Source: Mycetohabitans endofungorum (GTDB taxonomy: Bacteria; Pseudomonadota; Gammaproteobacteria; Burkholderiales; Burkholderiaceae). From it: 54,098 nucleotides of DNA. Positions 26,375 to 34,695 of the stretch are shown one piece after another. Position numbers and translations under genes: made by a program. The notes under the pieces are model-generated. The model did no database searches. It saw nothing but the letters and a program-made list of their open reading frames with translations, and was not told the DNA's origin. The stretch covers positions 1-54,098 of the forward strand of contig NZ_PRDW01000015.1 in NCBI RefSeq assembly GCF_002927045.1, written 5' to 3'. The first letter of the stretch is position 1. Each line of letters begins with the position of its first letter.

Positions 26375-27919
26375 ATGCATTTGGATTTTTGCGATTTTCC
26401 GGCGGCACAACGCGGTGCCGCCGCGCCTGGCCGCACCTCTGTTTTACGCTATGCGCTGGCGTCCGCACTACTGCTCAGCGGCTGCGCGGTGGGTCCCGAC
26501 TACACGCGTCCGGGCGTCATGGTACCGGCGAGTTTCAAGGAGGCCGCGCCCGGCTGGAAAGTGGCGCAACCAGCCGATCAGCAGGACCGTGGCAATTGGT
26601 GGGCCGTCTATCGCGATACGCAATTGGACGCGTTGATGGACCGGCTCAATGCCGCAAACCAGACCGTCGCGCAGTTCGCCGCGGCGTACCGGCAGGCGCG
26701 CGCGCTGACTGCCGAGGCGCGCGCAAGCTGGTTCCCGACCCTCAGCGGATCGGCCTCCGGCAGCCGTGCCGGATCGGGCAGCGCGTCGCGCGGCACGACG
26801 ACAAGCGGGGTGGCGACCGGCGGCTCGCGCGTATCGAACAACTTCAGCGCGTCGCTGGACGCATCATGGGAGGCGGACCTGTGGGGTGGGATTGCCCGTG
26901 CAGTGGCGTCGCAGAAGGCCGGGCAGCAGGCGGCTGCGGCCAATCTCGCCAATGCGCGACTGTCCGCACAGGCGACATTGGTGCAGAATTATTACCTGCT
27001 GCGCACGTCGGACGCACAACAAAAGATATTTGACGAGACCGTGGCCGCGTATCAGCGCACGCTCGAGTTGACCCAAAACCAATACAGGCAAGGTATCGTG
27101 CCGCGCTCGGACGTGATTCAGGCGCAAACACAATTGCAGTCGGCGCAATCCGCCGCGCTCGGCAACGGTATCGCCCGGGCACAATATGAGCACGCGATCG
27201 CTGTGCTGGTCGGCGAGCCCGCCTCGACATTCTCGCTGCCACCCGCACCGCTTGACGTGACCCCGCCGGCGATCCCGGTATCGTTGCCCAGCGCGCTGCT
27301 CGAGCGCCGCCCGGATGTCGCATCCGCCGAGCGCAAGGCTGCCGCGGCTAACGAGCAGATCGGCGTGGCGACGGCCGCGTTCTTCCCCTCGCTGACGTTG
27401 TCGGCACAAGGGGGATTCTCCAGTTCGGTGCTGGCGCAGTTGCTGCGGGCGCCGTCGCGGTTCTGGTCACTTGGCCCGGAGCTGGCCGCGACGATCTTCG
27501 ATGCAGGCTTGCGCAGCGCGAAAGTCGACGCGGCACGTGCCGCATACGACGAGCAAGTCGCGGTGTACCGGCAGACCGTGCTGGCGGCGCTCCAGGATGT
27601 CGAGGACAACCTGACTTCGTTGCGGATCCTGGAGCAGCAGATCGTGCTGCAGCAAGCCAGCGTCGATTCGGCCCAGCAGGCGCTGGACATCGTGCTCAAC
27701 CAATACAAGGCCGGCACCGCCGCGTACCTGTCGGTGCTCACCGCACAGGCGAGCCTGCTGTCCGCGCGGCAGACGTTGCAGTCGCTGGCTGGCCAGCGCA
27801 TGACCGCGTCGGTCGGACTGATCAAGGCACTCGGCGGTGGCTGGGACGTTGCGCGACTAGGTATCGGAACCGGCTCGGTGGCGGCGCCGACCGCTGCTTC
27901 CGAGGTCTGCGGCAGCTGA
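26375..27919 (+). CDS. NodT-family outer-membrane efflux lipoprotein
   Basis: 514 aa. A lipoprotein signal peptide ends LLLSGC with the lipidated cysteine at C37, followed by the family opening AVGPDYTRPG. Two outer-membrane efflux repeats follow, each with long coiled-coil helices, for example VSNNFSASLDASWEADLWGG and PSRFWSLGPELAATIFDAG. It should form the trimeric TolC-like exit duct of an RND or ABC tripartite pump. No membrane-fusion or inner-membrane pump gene adjoins it; its left neighbour is the gsp operon, 90 bp away. It may serve a pump encoded elsewhere. The upstream gsp promoter could read through into it. Confidence 0.92.
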   Translation: MHLDFCDFPAAQRGAAAPGRTSVLRYALASALLLSGCAVGPDYTRPGVMVPASFKEAAPGWKVAQPADQQDRGNWWAVYRDTQLDALMDRLNAANQTVAQFAAAYRQARALTAEARASWFPTLSGSASGSRAGSGSASRGTTTSGVATGGSRVSNNFSASLDASWEADLWGGIARAVASQKAGQQAAAANLANARLSAQATLVQNYYLLRTSDAQQKIFDETVAAYQRTLELTQNQYRQGIVPRSDVIQAQTQLQSAQSAALGNGIARAQYEHAIAVLVGEPASTFSLPPAPLDVTPPAIPVSLPSALLERRPDVASAERKAAAANEQIGVATAAFFPSLTLSAQGGFSSSVLAQLLRAPSRFWSLGPELAATIFDAGLRSAKVDAARAAYDEQVAVYRQTVLAALQDVEDNLTSLRILEQQIVLQQASVDSAQQALDIVLNQYKAGTAAYLSVLTAQASLLSARQTLQSLAGQRMTASVGLIKALGGGWDVARLGIGTGSVAAPTAASEVCGS

Positions 27920-28584
27920 TGCCGGCACGGCTCGACTGCAGGTAGGCGTTGCCGGCGGACACGGCGCGTGCATCGCGCGCCGCCGGCGTGGCACTGGTGT
28001 TCGGGTCGGCACTGTTCAGCGGGTGCCGAAATACGGCGACCAGGGGCCGGACGGGGGGGCATGGCGGCGCGGCGCGCGCACCAGACGAAGGTGGGGCGTT
28101 TGGCGCGGATGGCGCAGCGCCCGCGCCGGCGCGACGCGCACCGAGCGGCCCAGCGAGGCACGCCAGATGCTGTGCAGACGCAGATGGACGAGCGAGTGCG
28201 CCCACGCGCGTACGCTGCTGCTGCTCCAGCGCTGCGCGATATCGTGCGACAAACGCGCGGCCAGCGCGCGTGTGCGCGCGACGTGATGACGCAGTGAACG
28301 CGCGGCGCGCCGTTGCGCGATACGCGTGATGTGAGCGGCACGCCAGACGGTGACGGACATGCGTTTGGACAAACGGGCTGACATGATCATTAACTCGAGA
28401 TTGAAAGCGCCGAAGCGCCATTTTGCAGCGGTAACGGGCTCAGCGTACACCCGAAATGGCTTACCTAACAGTGACACGGACCACGCCGCCGCGTGCGGGT
28501 TCAAGGGTAAAAAAAGGGTTGGAAGCGTGCCACGCGTACTGCACGTAAAATCGTTGAAATCGAAATCATTGAACCGGATATGCG
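27920..28584. other. Intergenic region, no confident gene
   Basis: About 665 bp. The left 400 bp are extremely GC-rich and give long overlapping frames on both strands, a composition effect. One minus-strand frame, 28016-28384, would encode an arginine-rich 122-residue protein, but it has no ribosome-binding site and no recognisable motif. The right part (28380-28580) is AT-richer and should contain the promoter of the PhyH gene. Confidence 0.4.
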
Positions 28585-29349
28585 ATGGCGGAGCATTTCT
28601 CAAAGAGAGGGCAGGTCGAGTTGCTGAGGCAGCACGGTTTTGTCGTCGTGCCCGGATTGTTGCCGGCCGAGCGTTGCGAGGCGATCAAGCAGGCGGCGCG
28701 TACCGAGCTTGCGCCGCCGCAGGGGCCGGTCGAATTTGAGGCGGATCTACGCTATCCTGGCGCACCGCAATCGCATGCCGCGCCCGGCGGCAATACGGTA
28801 CGCCGTTTGCTGGACGCCTACGCGCGCAATGCACTGTATCGACAGTGGGCCACGTCAACGGCAATCCGCAACTGGATGGAATTGTATTTTGGCGAGCACG
28901 TGGCGCTTTCGCGCGCGCATCATAATTGCATGATGACCAAGCACCCGACATACGGCAGTCTGACGGGCTGGCACCGCGACGTCCGGTATTGGGCATTCGA
29001 GCGCGAGGACCTTGTATCGGTGTGGCTCGCGCTCGGTACGGAGACCGTGGAAAACGGCGCGCTGTGGTTCGTGCCCGGATCACACGCGGTGGATTTTGCC
29101 CCGGAGCGTTTTGACAAAGCGAAGTTCTTCCGCGCGGACGTGCCCGAGAATGCAGCGTTGATCAGCACGGCGGTTTCCCCGGTGCTGAATCCGGGCGACG
29201 TAGTGTTCTTTCACTGCAACACATTGCATTCGGCGGGCAAGAACCTGACTGACGACGTCAAGTTCTCGCTGGTCTTCACCTACCATGGCGTCAGTAACGC
29301 ACCGGTGCCGGGCACGCGCTCGGCGGCCAAGCCGGAAGTGCCGCTGTGA
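28585..29349 (+). CDS. Phytanoyl-CoA dioxygenase (PhyH) family protein
   Basis: 254 aa. A 2-oxoglutarate/Fe(II) oxygenase with the iron triad visible: H130 and D132 in TGWHRDVRYW, and distal H215 in FFHCNTLHSAGKN. The blocks GFVVVPGLLPAERCEAI at the start and LWFVPGSHAVDF in the middle are typical of the PhyH fold. It would hydroxylate a small molecule or lipid-related substrate; the substrate cannot be told from sequence. It is a single-gene unit with long spacers on the left and a convergent DUF3185 gene on the right. Confidence 0.88.
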   Translation: MAEHFSKRGQVELLRQHGFVVVPGLLPAERCEAIKQAARTELAPPQGPVEFEADLRYPGAPQSHAAPGGNTVRRLLDAYARNALYRQWATSTAIRNWMELYFGEHVALSRAHHNCMMTKHPTYGSLTGWHRDVRYWAFEREDLVSVWLALGTETVENGALWFVPGSHAVDFAPERFDKAKFFRADVPENAALISTAVSPVLNPGDVVFFHCNTLHSAGKNLTDDVKFSLVFTYHGVSNAPVPGTRSAAKPEVPL

Positions 29350-29426
29350 GCGCTGACGGGCGGTGGGCACGCGTGGCAACCGGACCGGGTGCGCCGCCGT
29401 GTGCTCACGCGCAGGACCTGCGTGCT

Positions 29427-29630
29427 TTAACGCCGCGAGCTGAGCGCGAGGCCGACGATGCCGGCAACCAATGCCACCGCGCCGGCGGCGAGCAGCGTGA
29501 TGGTGCGCTCGGTCGGCGTGCCGGTGAACAGGCGCGACACGTCATTGCTGAATGAGTGCAGTGATGTACCGCCGAAATACAGCAGCACGATACCGCCGAC
29601 AATCAGCGCGATCGATACAGCGTTGCCCAT
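29427..29630 (-). CDS. DUF3185 small membrane protein
   Basis: 67 aa. Two hydrophobic helices (SIALIVGGIVLLYFGGTSL and ITLLAAGAVALVAGIVGLAL) are joined by a short polar loop containing FTGTPTERT, the usual DUF3185 pattern. The function of the family is unknown. The ATG at 29630 follows a strong GGAGGA site; longer readings are not supported. It is an inner-membrane protein by prediction. No operon partner: the MATE gene start is over 1.6 kb away and the spacer before the MATE stop is 187 bp. Confidence 0.82.
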   Translation of the reverse strand: MGNAVSIALIVGGIVLLYFGGTSLHSFSNDVSRLFTGTPTERTITLLAAGAVALVAGIVGLALSSRR

Positions 29631-29817
29631 GAAAGTGTCCTCCGTTGTTGTGTGATGCTCGTCGAGCGTGACCTGATTATCGCCGACGCACCGTGCGCCG
29701 CGGCGCACTGGATCGTTTGATTGCGTATAGCCCTAGGACTTTTCGCATAAGTTGCCAAGCTGCCGTGCAACGCTATTGGTCCGGCACTGCAGTGCCGGCC
29801 GTGCGGCCGCCGCGGTC

Positions 29818-31272
29818 TCATGCTATCGGCCTGTCGATCGGGCTGTGGCGCCATTTTGGCGATATCCCGCCCAACTGCGCGCCGATACGCGGCAACACGC
29901 ACGCCAGCGTGATACCGCGCGCCGCCATGAACAGCAGCAGTGACGCCCATAGCCCATCGTTGCCGAACGGGCCGGGCAGCGTCACCGTGCCCAGTATGAA
30001 TACGGCGAGTGATATTGCCATGGCCCACATAAGGTCCCGCGTGCGCGTCGCGCCAATGAACACGCCATCGAATAGGAAACCCCAGACGGAGATCACCGGT
30101 AGCGCCGCGGCCCACGGTAGAAAGCGCACGGCCGTATCGCGGACCGCATGCTGATCGGTCAGGCAACCGATGATCCATGCGCCGCCGCTCGCGTAGACCA
30201 GCGAAAAAACCAGTGCGCCGAGTCCGCCCCACATCATCGTGGTCCGCACGGCCTGACGGAAGGCATCGCGTTGGCGCGCGCCGATGGCGGCTCCAACCAG
30301 TGTCTCGGCGGCATGGGCGAATCCGTCGAGCGCATAGGCCATGAAGGTTTGGAAGTTCAGCAACAGTGCGTTGGCCGCCAGCACCAGGTCGCCCTGCGCC
30401 GCGCCGGCGTGCGCGAACCAGCCGAAACATGTCAGCAGGCACAGCGTACGCACGAAGAGGTCGCGATTGAGCGCAACCAATCGCCGCAGCGCGCCGGTAT
30501 CCAGAAGCGTGGCCCAGCGTAATGGCGGCAGCGCGCGTGGCCGCTGTCGCCACAGCAGCCACGCGCCCAGCGCGAAGCCGCACGCGTCGGCCGTCGCGGT
30601 AGCCGCACCGATACCGGCGATGCTCCAGTCGAAAACATAGACGTACAGCAGTACCGCCGCCACATTGACGGCATTGATCAACAGTTGAATGAACAACGCG
30701 ATGCGCACACGCTGGCAGCCCAGCAGGAAACCCAGTATCACGTAGTTGCACAGCGCCAGTGGGGCGGCCCAGATCCGTGCGTGGCAATAGTCGCTCGCGT
30801 ACTGCTGCAGTGCGTTGCTGCCGCCGATGAGGCGCAACGCGGCACTGATCAATGGCGTGCGCGACGCGAGCACGACTAGGCCAATCACGATCGCCAGTGC
30901 CGATGCGCGCAGCAGCGTCGCGCGCAACGCGACGGTGTCGCGTGCGCCGAATGCCTGCGCCGTGAGCCCGGTAGTGCCCATGCGAAGGAAGCCGAAGCCC
31001 CAGAAAACGAAATTGAAGAACAGGCCGGCGGCGGCGACCGCCCCCAGATACGCTGGGTCCGGCAGGTGGCCCGCGACGGCCGTGTCCACCGCGCCGAGGA
31101 TCGGCTGGGTTAGATTTGCCAGGATGATCGGTATTGCCAGCGCGAGCACGCGGCGATGCCACCGAGCAGCGCTGATCGGCGTATTGGGCAGGGACGCGGA
31201 CAGCGGTTGGCACGGCGGCAAGCGGTCGTTGGATTCGTTCGTGGACAGCGCCATGTTGAGCAAGGCCGTCAT
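29818..31272 (-). CDS. MATE-family (DinF-like) efflux transporter
   Basis: 484 aa with about 12 membrane helices in two MatE halves. Family motifs include AIPIILANLTQPILGAVDTA in helix 1 and FMAYALDGFAHAAETLVGAA at the second-half start. The DinF branch is suggested by this second motif. It should export drugs or toxic metabolites in exchange for H+ or Na+. The first roughly 35 residues before the helix are polar and poorly conserved, so the true start could be an internal methionine at residue 8. The substrate is unknown. Confidence 0.9.
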   Translation of the reverse strand: MTALLNMALSTNESNDRLPPCQPLSASLPNTPISAARWHRRVLALAIPIILANLTQPILGAVDTAVAGHLPDPAYLGAVAAAGLFFNFVFWGFGFLRMGTTGLTAQAFGARDTVALRATLLRASALAIVIGLVVLASRTPLISAALRLIGGSNALQQYASDYCHARIWAAPLALCNYVILGFLLGCQRVRIALFIQLLINAVNVAAVLLYVYVFDWSIAGIGAATATADACGFALGAWLLWRQRPRALPPLRWATLLDTGALRRLVALNRDLFVRTLCLLTCFGWFAHAGAAQGDLVLAANALLLNFQTFMAYALDGFAHAAETLVGAAIGARQRDAFRQAVRTTMMWGGLGALVFSLVYASGGAWIIGCLTDQHAVRDTAVRFLPWAAALPVISVWGFLFDGVFIGATRTRDLMWAMAISLAVFILGTVTLPGPFGNDGLWASLLLFMAARGITLACVLPRIGAQLGGISPKWRHSPIDRPIA

Positions 31273-31327
31273 TATGACGGGGAAGGCTTGGAGCGACGGA
31301 TTCGTGCCCTGCGCGTGGCAGCGACAT

Positions 31328-31356
31328 AAAAAAAAAGCCCGCTCATCAAGCGGGCT
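31328..31356 (-). terminator. Intrinsic terminator of the small RNA
   Basis: On the minus strand AGCCCGC (31356-31350) pairs perfectly with GCGGGCT (31342-31336) around a 7-base loop, followed by a run of nine T (31336-31328, sharing the stem's last base). This is the best intrinsic terminator in the window and ends leftward transcription. It lies beyond the MATE gene's start, so it cannot serve that gene. Confidence 0.85.
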
Positions 31357-31389
31357 GAATCCATATCAGGAGGAGACATGGAGGAGACG
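31328..31389 (-). ncRNA. Probable small RNA with two anti-Shine-Dalgarno motifs
   Basis: The minus strand has, in order, a -35 TTGCAT (31419-31424), a 17-bp gap, a -10 TATAGT (31396-31401), and then about 60 bases ending in a textbook intrinsic terminator. The predicted RNA starts near 31389 and begins CGUCUCCUCCAUGUCUCCUC, so it carries the CUCCUCC sequence twice before the hairpin. CUCCUCC can pair with Shine-Dalgarno sequences in mRNAs, mimicking the 3' end of 16S rRNA. From memory this resembles the Rfam family of betaproteobacterial toxic small RNAs; that match was not searched. No protein is encoded. It lies between the MATE and ada genes. Confidence 0.72.
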
Positions 31390-31395
31390 GTTCTC

Positions 31396-31424
31396 ACTAT
31401 ACTGATTCGGGTGCTGCAATGCAA
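31396..31424 (-). promoter_or_regulatory. Sigma70-type promoter of the small RNA
   Basis: TTGCAT (31419-31424, complement) and TATAGT (31396-31401, complement) are separated by exactly 17 bp. Five of six -10 bases match consensus. Transcription from about 31389 would give an RNA of roughly 60 bases ending at the terminator. Confidence 0.65.
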
Positions 31425-31442
31425 CATCTTTGCGTGGAAATT

Positions 31443-31625
31443 TTAGAGTAAGCATTCTATCGATCGGCGGATGATCCGTTCCTGATAGTGTCGAACCAGC
31501 GCTTTGCCCTGCCGAATGACAGCGCAAGATACGTGGCGCCCGGGTACGGCGACATCGATAAAGTGAATCACACGCCATCCATATAAAGGTCCATCATGAA
31601 CGATCGAGCCACCATGCCAGCTCAT
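31443..31625 (-). CDS. Possible small hypothetical protein
   Basis: 60 aa beginning MSWHGGSIVHDGPLYGWRV and ending RRSIECLL. It has alternating hydrophobic and charged residues like a real folded protein, but no recognised family. No Shine-Dalgarno sequence precedes the ATG, and third-position GC is lower than in neighbouring genes. Its stop lies 19 bp before the -35 box of the small-RNA promoter. The start is close to and divergent from ada. It could equally be non-coding leader or spacer. Confidence 0.3.
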   Translation of the reverse strand: MSWHGGSIVHDGPLYGWRVIHFIDVAVPGRHVSCAVIRQGKALVRHYQERIIRRSIECLL

Positions 31626-31697
31626 CCGACACACCGGGCCGGTTCACCGCGCGCGGTCGCCCCCGCGTCCCCGCCGAACACGTATCATTCGATCGTC

Positions 31698-32825
31698 ATG
31701 ACGCACGATACAGCCAGTCCATCCAGCGGCGCGCCGGGCGATTACGCGAGCGATGATGCGCGTTGGGACGCGGTACGCGCGCACGACCCGTGCGCCGATG
31801 GGTATTTCTTCTTTGCGGTCCGCACGACCGGCGTGTTCTGTCGGCCGTCGTGCAAGTCACGTCTGCCGCGGCGCGAAAACGTACGCTTCTTCGCGTCCGC
31901 CGACGCGGCCATGGCGGCGGGCTTTCGCGCGTGCAAGCGCTGCCAGCCGCTACGCGTTCCCCGCGAGGTCGGATTGGTCGCGCGGGCCTGTTCGGTGCTA
32001 GCCGAACGGATCGACGAGCGCGTCACGCTGGCGCAGCTCGGCGACGCGGTCCACACGAGTCCCTATCATCTACAGCGCGTCTTCAGTCGCATGATGGGGA
32101 TCTCGCCGCGCCAATACCACGCGAATTTGCGCGCTGAGCGGCTGCGCGAAACGCTACGCTCGGCCAGCAGCGTGACCGATGCGGCGTTGGACGCTGGCTT
32201 CGAATCTGCGTCGCCGCTGCGCAATGCCGCACGAGGGCATCTGGGCATGACTCCATCGGCGTACCGCAAACATGGCGCCGGCATGACGATCGCCTATGCG
32301 ATCGCCTCGAGTCGGCTGGGTCCGGTACTGATCGCAGCCACCGGGCGCGGCCTGTGCAAGGTGGCGTTCGGTGACGACGAAGATTCACTGCTACACGCAT
32401 TGCACGAAGAGTTTCGCAACGCGAAGCGGGTCTGCGACCCTGAACGCCTCGCGCACTACGTCGAGTGTATCGACGCCTACCTGGACGGACGTGCCGATCC
32501 GACGAACTTGCCGTTCGATGGGGTGGCGACGGCGTTCCAGCGCCGCGTCTGGGACGCGCTGCGCCGGATTCCGTACGGACAGACGCGCAGCTATACCGAG
32601 GTTGCGGCCGAACTTGGCGTGCCGAACGCGGTGCGGGCGGTCGCCGCCGCATGTGCCGCAAATCCGGTGGCATTGGTCATTCCTTGTCATCGCGTGGTCC
32701 AGAAAAGCGGTGCGTTGGCCGGCTACCGGTGGGGGCTGCAACGCAAGGCGGCGTTGCTCGACGCGGAACGGCGCGATGGCGCGGTCCGCGCTGCAACACC
32801 CGGCTCGGAATCCATCGATGCGTAA
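31698..32825 (+). CDS. ada: Ada bifunctional DNA alkylation repair protein and transcriptional activator
   Basis: 375 aa. The amino-terminal zinc domain has four cysteines (C48, C52, C79, C82; FCRPSC and CKRC); C48 is the phosphotriester methyl acceptor, and its methylation switches on activator function. An AraC-type helix-turn-helix domain follows (about 92-190). The carboxyl-terminal O6-alkylguanine transferase has the active-site PCHRV with C330 and the substrate loop AGYRWGLQRK. The protein is complete. The start at 31698 is taken because upstream in-frame residues look unrelated. The stop overlaps the beginning of an alkA remnant, its expected operon partner. Confidence 0.95.
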   Translation: MTHDTASPSSGAPGDYASDDARWDAVRAHDPCADGYFFFAVRTTGVFCRPSCKSRLPRRENVRFFASADAAMAAGFRACKRCQPLRVPREVGLVARACSVLAERIDERVTLAQLGDAVHTSPYHLQRVFSRMMGISPRQYHANLRAERLRETLRSASSVTDAALDAGFESASPLRNAARGHLGMTPSAYRKHGAGMTIAYAIASSRLGPVLIAATGRGLCKVAFGDDEDSLLHALHEEFRNAKRVCDPERLAHYVECIDAYLDGRADPTNLPFDGVATAFQRRVWDALRRIPYGQTRSYTEVAAELGVPNAVRAVAAACAANPVALVIPCHRVVQKSGALAGYRWGLQRKAALLDAERRDGAVRAATPGSESIDA

Positions 32826-32970
32826 TGCGTCCACCACGTCGATCGCTTATCAGCTGCCGTACGACTGGCATCGCATGGCGGGCTTCTTTGCCGCGCGGCG
32901 GCTAGGCCTCGCCCCAGCCGCGACGACGCCGAAGCTGTCGCCGCGCGCGGCGGTGGGCATCAGACGCTGA
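32818..32970 (+). pseudogene. alkA (3-methyladenine DNA glycosylase II) remnant
   Basis: Overlapping the ada stop, the frame reads IAYQLPYDWHRMAGFFAARR. This resembles the amino terminus of AlkA, which typically has a PPYDW motif followed by a FLAARAIPGVE-like helix. Resemblance ends after about 30 residues, and the frame runs into unrelated codons, stopping inside the end of convergent gshA. The glycosylase helix-hairpin-helix and catalytic aspartate are missing. An ada-alkA operon appears to have been cut short by a deletion whose other edge is next to gshA. Confidence 0.65.
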
Positions 32971-34576
32971 TCCGGTTCAGCGTATACGCGCGGTAGGCTG
33001 CGACGAACTGATCGAAGTGGCCGACTTCGGTGCGCTCGATCTCGGCTTGTTGCTGCAGCGAGCGCGCTGCCAGGGCCGCGTAATGGGCATGCAGCTCGCG
33101 CGGCAGCGGCCGGGCACGCATCCCCGCGGCGTGCTGCGCGCTGTGCTCGAGCGCGAAGCGCACGAACGAGCGCCCGGTCGTGCGCATGTCTTCCAATACA
33201 CGTGCCGAAGGGGTCAGCGAGAAGTCCTCGACCTTCGCGCGTTGCGCAGCCAGTGCGTCGCCATATCGGCTGCCGCCCTCCTGTGCGTCGAGCAACGCCG
33301 CGGCCGGCCCAATCTGCTCGAGCAATTCGACGGCCCAGTCCCGCAAGGGCAGCGGGCGGCCGCCGCGGGACAATTCAAGTCCCGGACGCCGCCCCTGCGT
33401 CACCACACGGGCGAAGTTGTTGCCTGCTTCGGTGCACTCCGCCTCATGGAGCAACGGGCTCGCGTCCAGCGCGCAAAACAACAGATACGCTTCGACAAAA
33501 CGCGCGGTGGTGGCCGAGATCCCGGTGGCCTCGAACGGATCGATGTCCAGCAGGCGCACCTCAATGTACTGCACGCCGCGCGACGCGAGCGCGTGCAGCG
33601 GCCGTTCGCCTGGTTGCGTGACGCGCTTCGGGCGGATCGTCGAGTAGAACTCATTTTCGATCTGCAGCACGTTGGTGTTGATCTGCAACCACTCGCCGTC
33701 GCGCTGCGTGCCAAACTGCTCATACGGCGCATAGGGCTGGCTGACCGCGTTCGCCAAGTTGTGTAGATAACCGTCCAGGCTGTTGTAGTCCGCGCGCAGC
33801 GCCGCCTGTGCGGATGTGTTCTGGTAGCCCAGGTCGCTCATTCGGAGGCTGGTCGCGTACGGCAGGAACAGCGTGTCGGCATCGAACGTATCCAGCGCAT
33901 GCGCGCGTTCGCGCACGAAGCTGCGTGACAGCGCTGGCGAGGCGCCGAATAGCAACATCAGCAGCCAACTGCTGCGGCGGAAATTGCGGATCAGCGCAAG
34001 GTAGGCATCCGACTGGTACTGGAGCGGCGAGCCGTCGACCCGCTCGTGCTGTTGCAGCAGGCGCCAAATGTCCTCGTGCAACGAAAAATTGTAGTGAATG
34101 CCGGCGATGCACTGCATCGCCCTGCCATAGCGCAGCGCCAGTCCGCGCCGATAAACATGCTTGAGCCGGCCAATATTCGACGTGCCGTATTGCGCGATCG
34201 GGATTTGTTCCTCGGGCGGCAGCACGCAGGGCATCGACGCGTTCCACAGCAGCTCGTCGCCGATCGATTCGTAGACGTAGCGGTGCAGCGTATCGAGCTG
34301 CTCCAGCATTACATCGGCGGCGTGCCCGGCCGGCGTGATCATCTCGAGCAACGCTTCGGAATAATCGGTCGTCAGCTGCTCGTGCGTGAGCGCCGAGCCC
34401 AATGCGGCCGGATGCGGCGTGGGCGCCAGCGTGCCATCGTGCTGGACCCGCAGGCTCTCCTTCTCGACGCCACGCAGACCTTGCGCCAGCAACGGGCGAT
34501 GCGCGGACTGCGCCAACAACGCCAGGCGTTGAGCATACGCATCCGTCGTCGGGAGGGTGGGCGTGTTCTTGAGCAT
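32960..34576 (-). CDS. gshA: Glutamate-cysteine ligase, class 1 (E. coli type)
   Basis: 538 aa, slightly longer than E. coli GshA. It joins L-glutamate and L-cysteine with ATP, the first step of glutathione synthesis. Visible motifs: RGVEKESLRV near the amino terminus (metal and ATP-binding glutamates), TTDYSEALLEMITP, MQCIAGIHYNFS, and EVRLLDIDPFEATG. These identify the gammaproteobacterial-type family. It is alone, flanked by the alkA remnant on one side and a 119-bp spacer on the other. gshB is not nearby. Confidence 0.95.
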   Translation of the reverse strand: MLKNTPTLPTTDAYAQRLALLAQSAHRPLLAQGLRGVEKESLRVQHDGTLAPTPHPAALGSALTHEQLTTDYSEALLEMITPAGHAADVMLEQLDTLHRYVYESIGDELLWNASMPCVLPPEEQIPIAQYGTSNIGRLKHVYRRGLALRYGRAMQCIAGIHYNFSLHEDIWRLLQQHERVDGSPLQYQSDAYLALIRNFRRSSWLLMLLFGASPALSRSFVRERAHALDTFDADTLFLPYATSLRMSDLGYQNTSAQAALRADYNSLDGYLHNLANAVSQPYAPYEQFGTQRDGEWLQINTNVLQIENEFYSTIRPKRVTQPGERPLHALASRGVQYIEVRLLDIDPFEATGISATTARFVEAYLLFCALDASPLLHEAECTEAGNNFARVVTQGRRPGLELSRGGRPLPLRDWAVELLEQIGPAAALLDAQEGGSRYGDALAAQRAKVEDFSLTPSARVLEDMRTTGRSFVRFALEHSAQHAAGMRARPLPRELHAHYAALAARSLQQQAEIERTEVGHFDQFVAAYRAYTLNRISV

Positions 34577-34695
34577 TATTCGTATGGTGTGCTGGTGGCC
34601 GGTCTGCCGCGGCGGATGGATCCACGAATAGCGGGCACTTTAGCACGCGGTGCAAAGCGTTGCTGACACTATGCCAGACAAGGCTAAGCGGGCGT

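Noticed and set aside
28016-28603. Long minus-strand frame rich in arginine between the NodT and PhyH genes
   Set aside because: Extreme GC content opens long frames on several strands here; there is no ribosome-binding site or motif, and the reading is typical of antisense translation.
29603-31327. 574-codon minus-strand frame overlapping the MATE gene
   Set aside because: It is an Arg/Gly-rich out-of-frame reading, while the other frame gives the 12-helix MATE protein.
31378-31446. A 22-codon plus-strand frame with a very strong AGGAGGAG site before its ATG
   Set aside because: The apparent ribosome-binding site is the mirror of the CUCCUCC repeats in the small RNA on the other strand; the frame overlaps that RNA and its promoter and resembles no protein.
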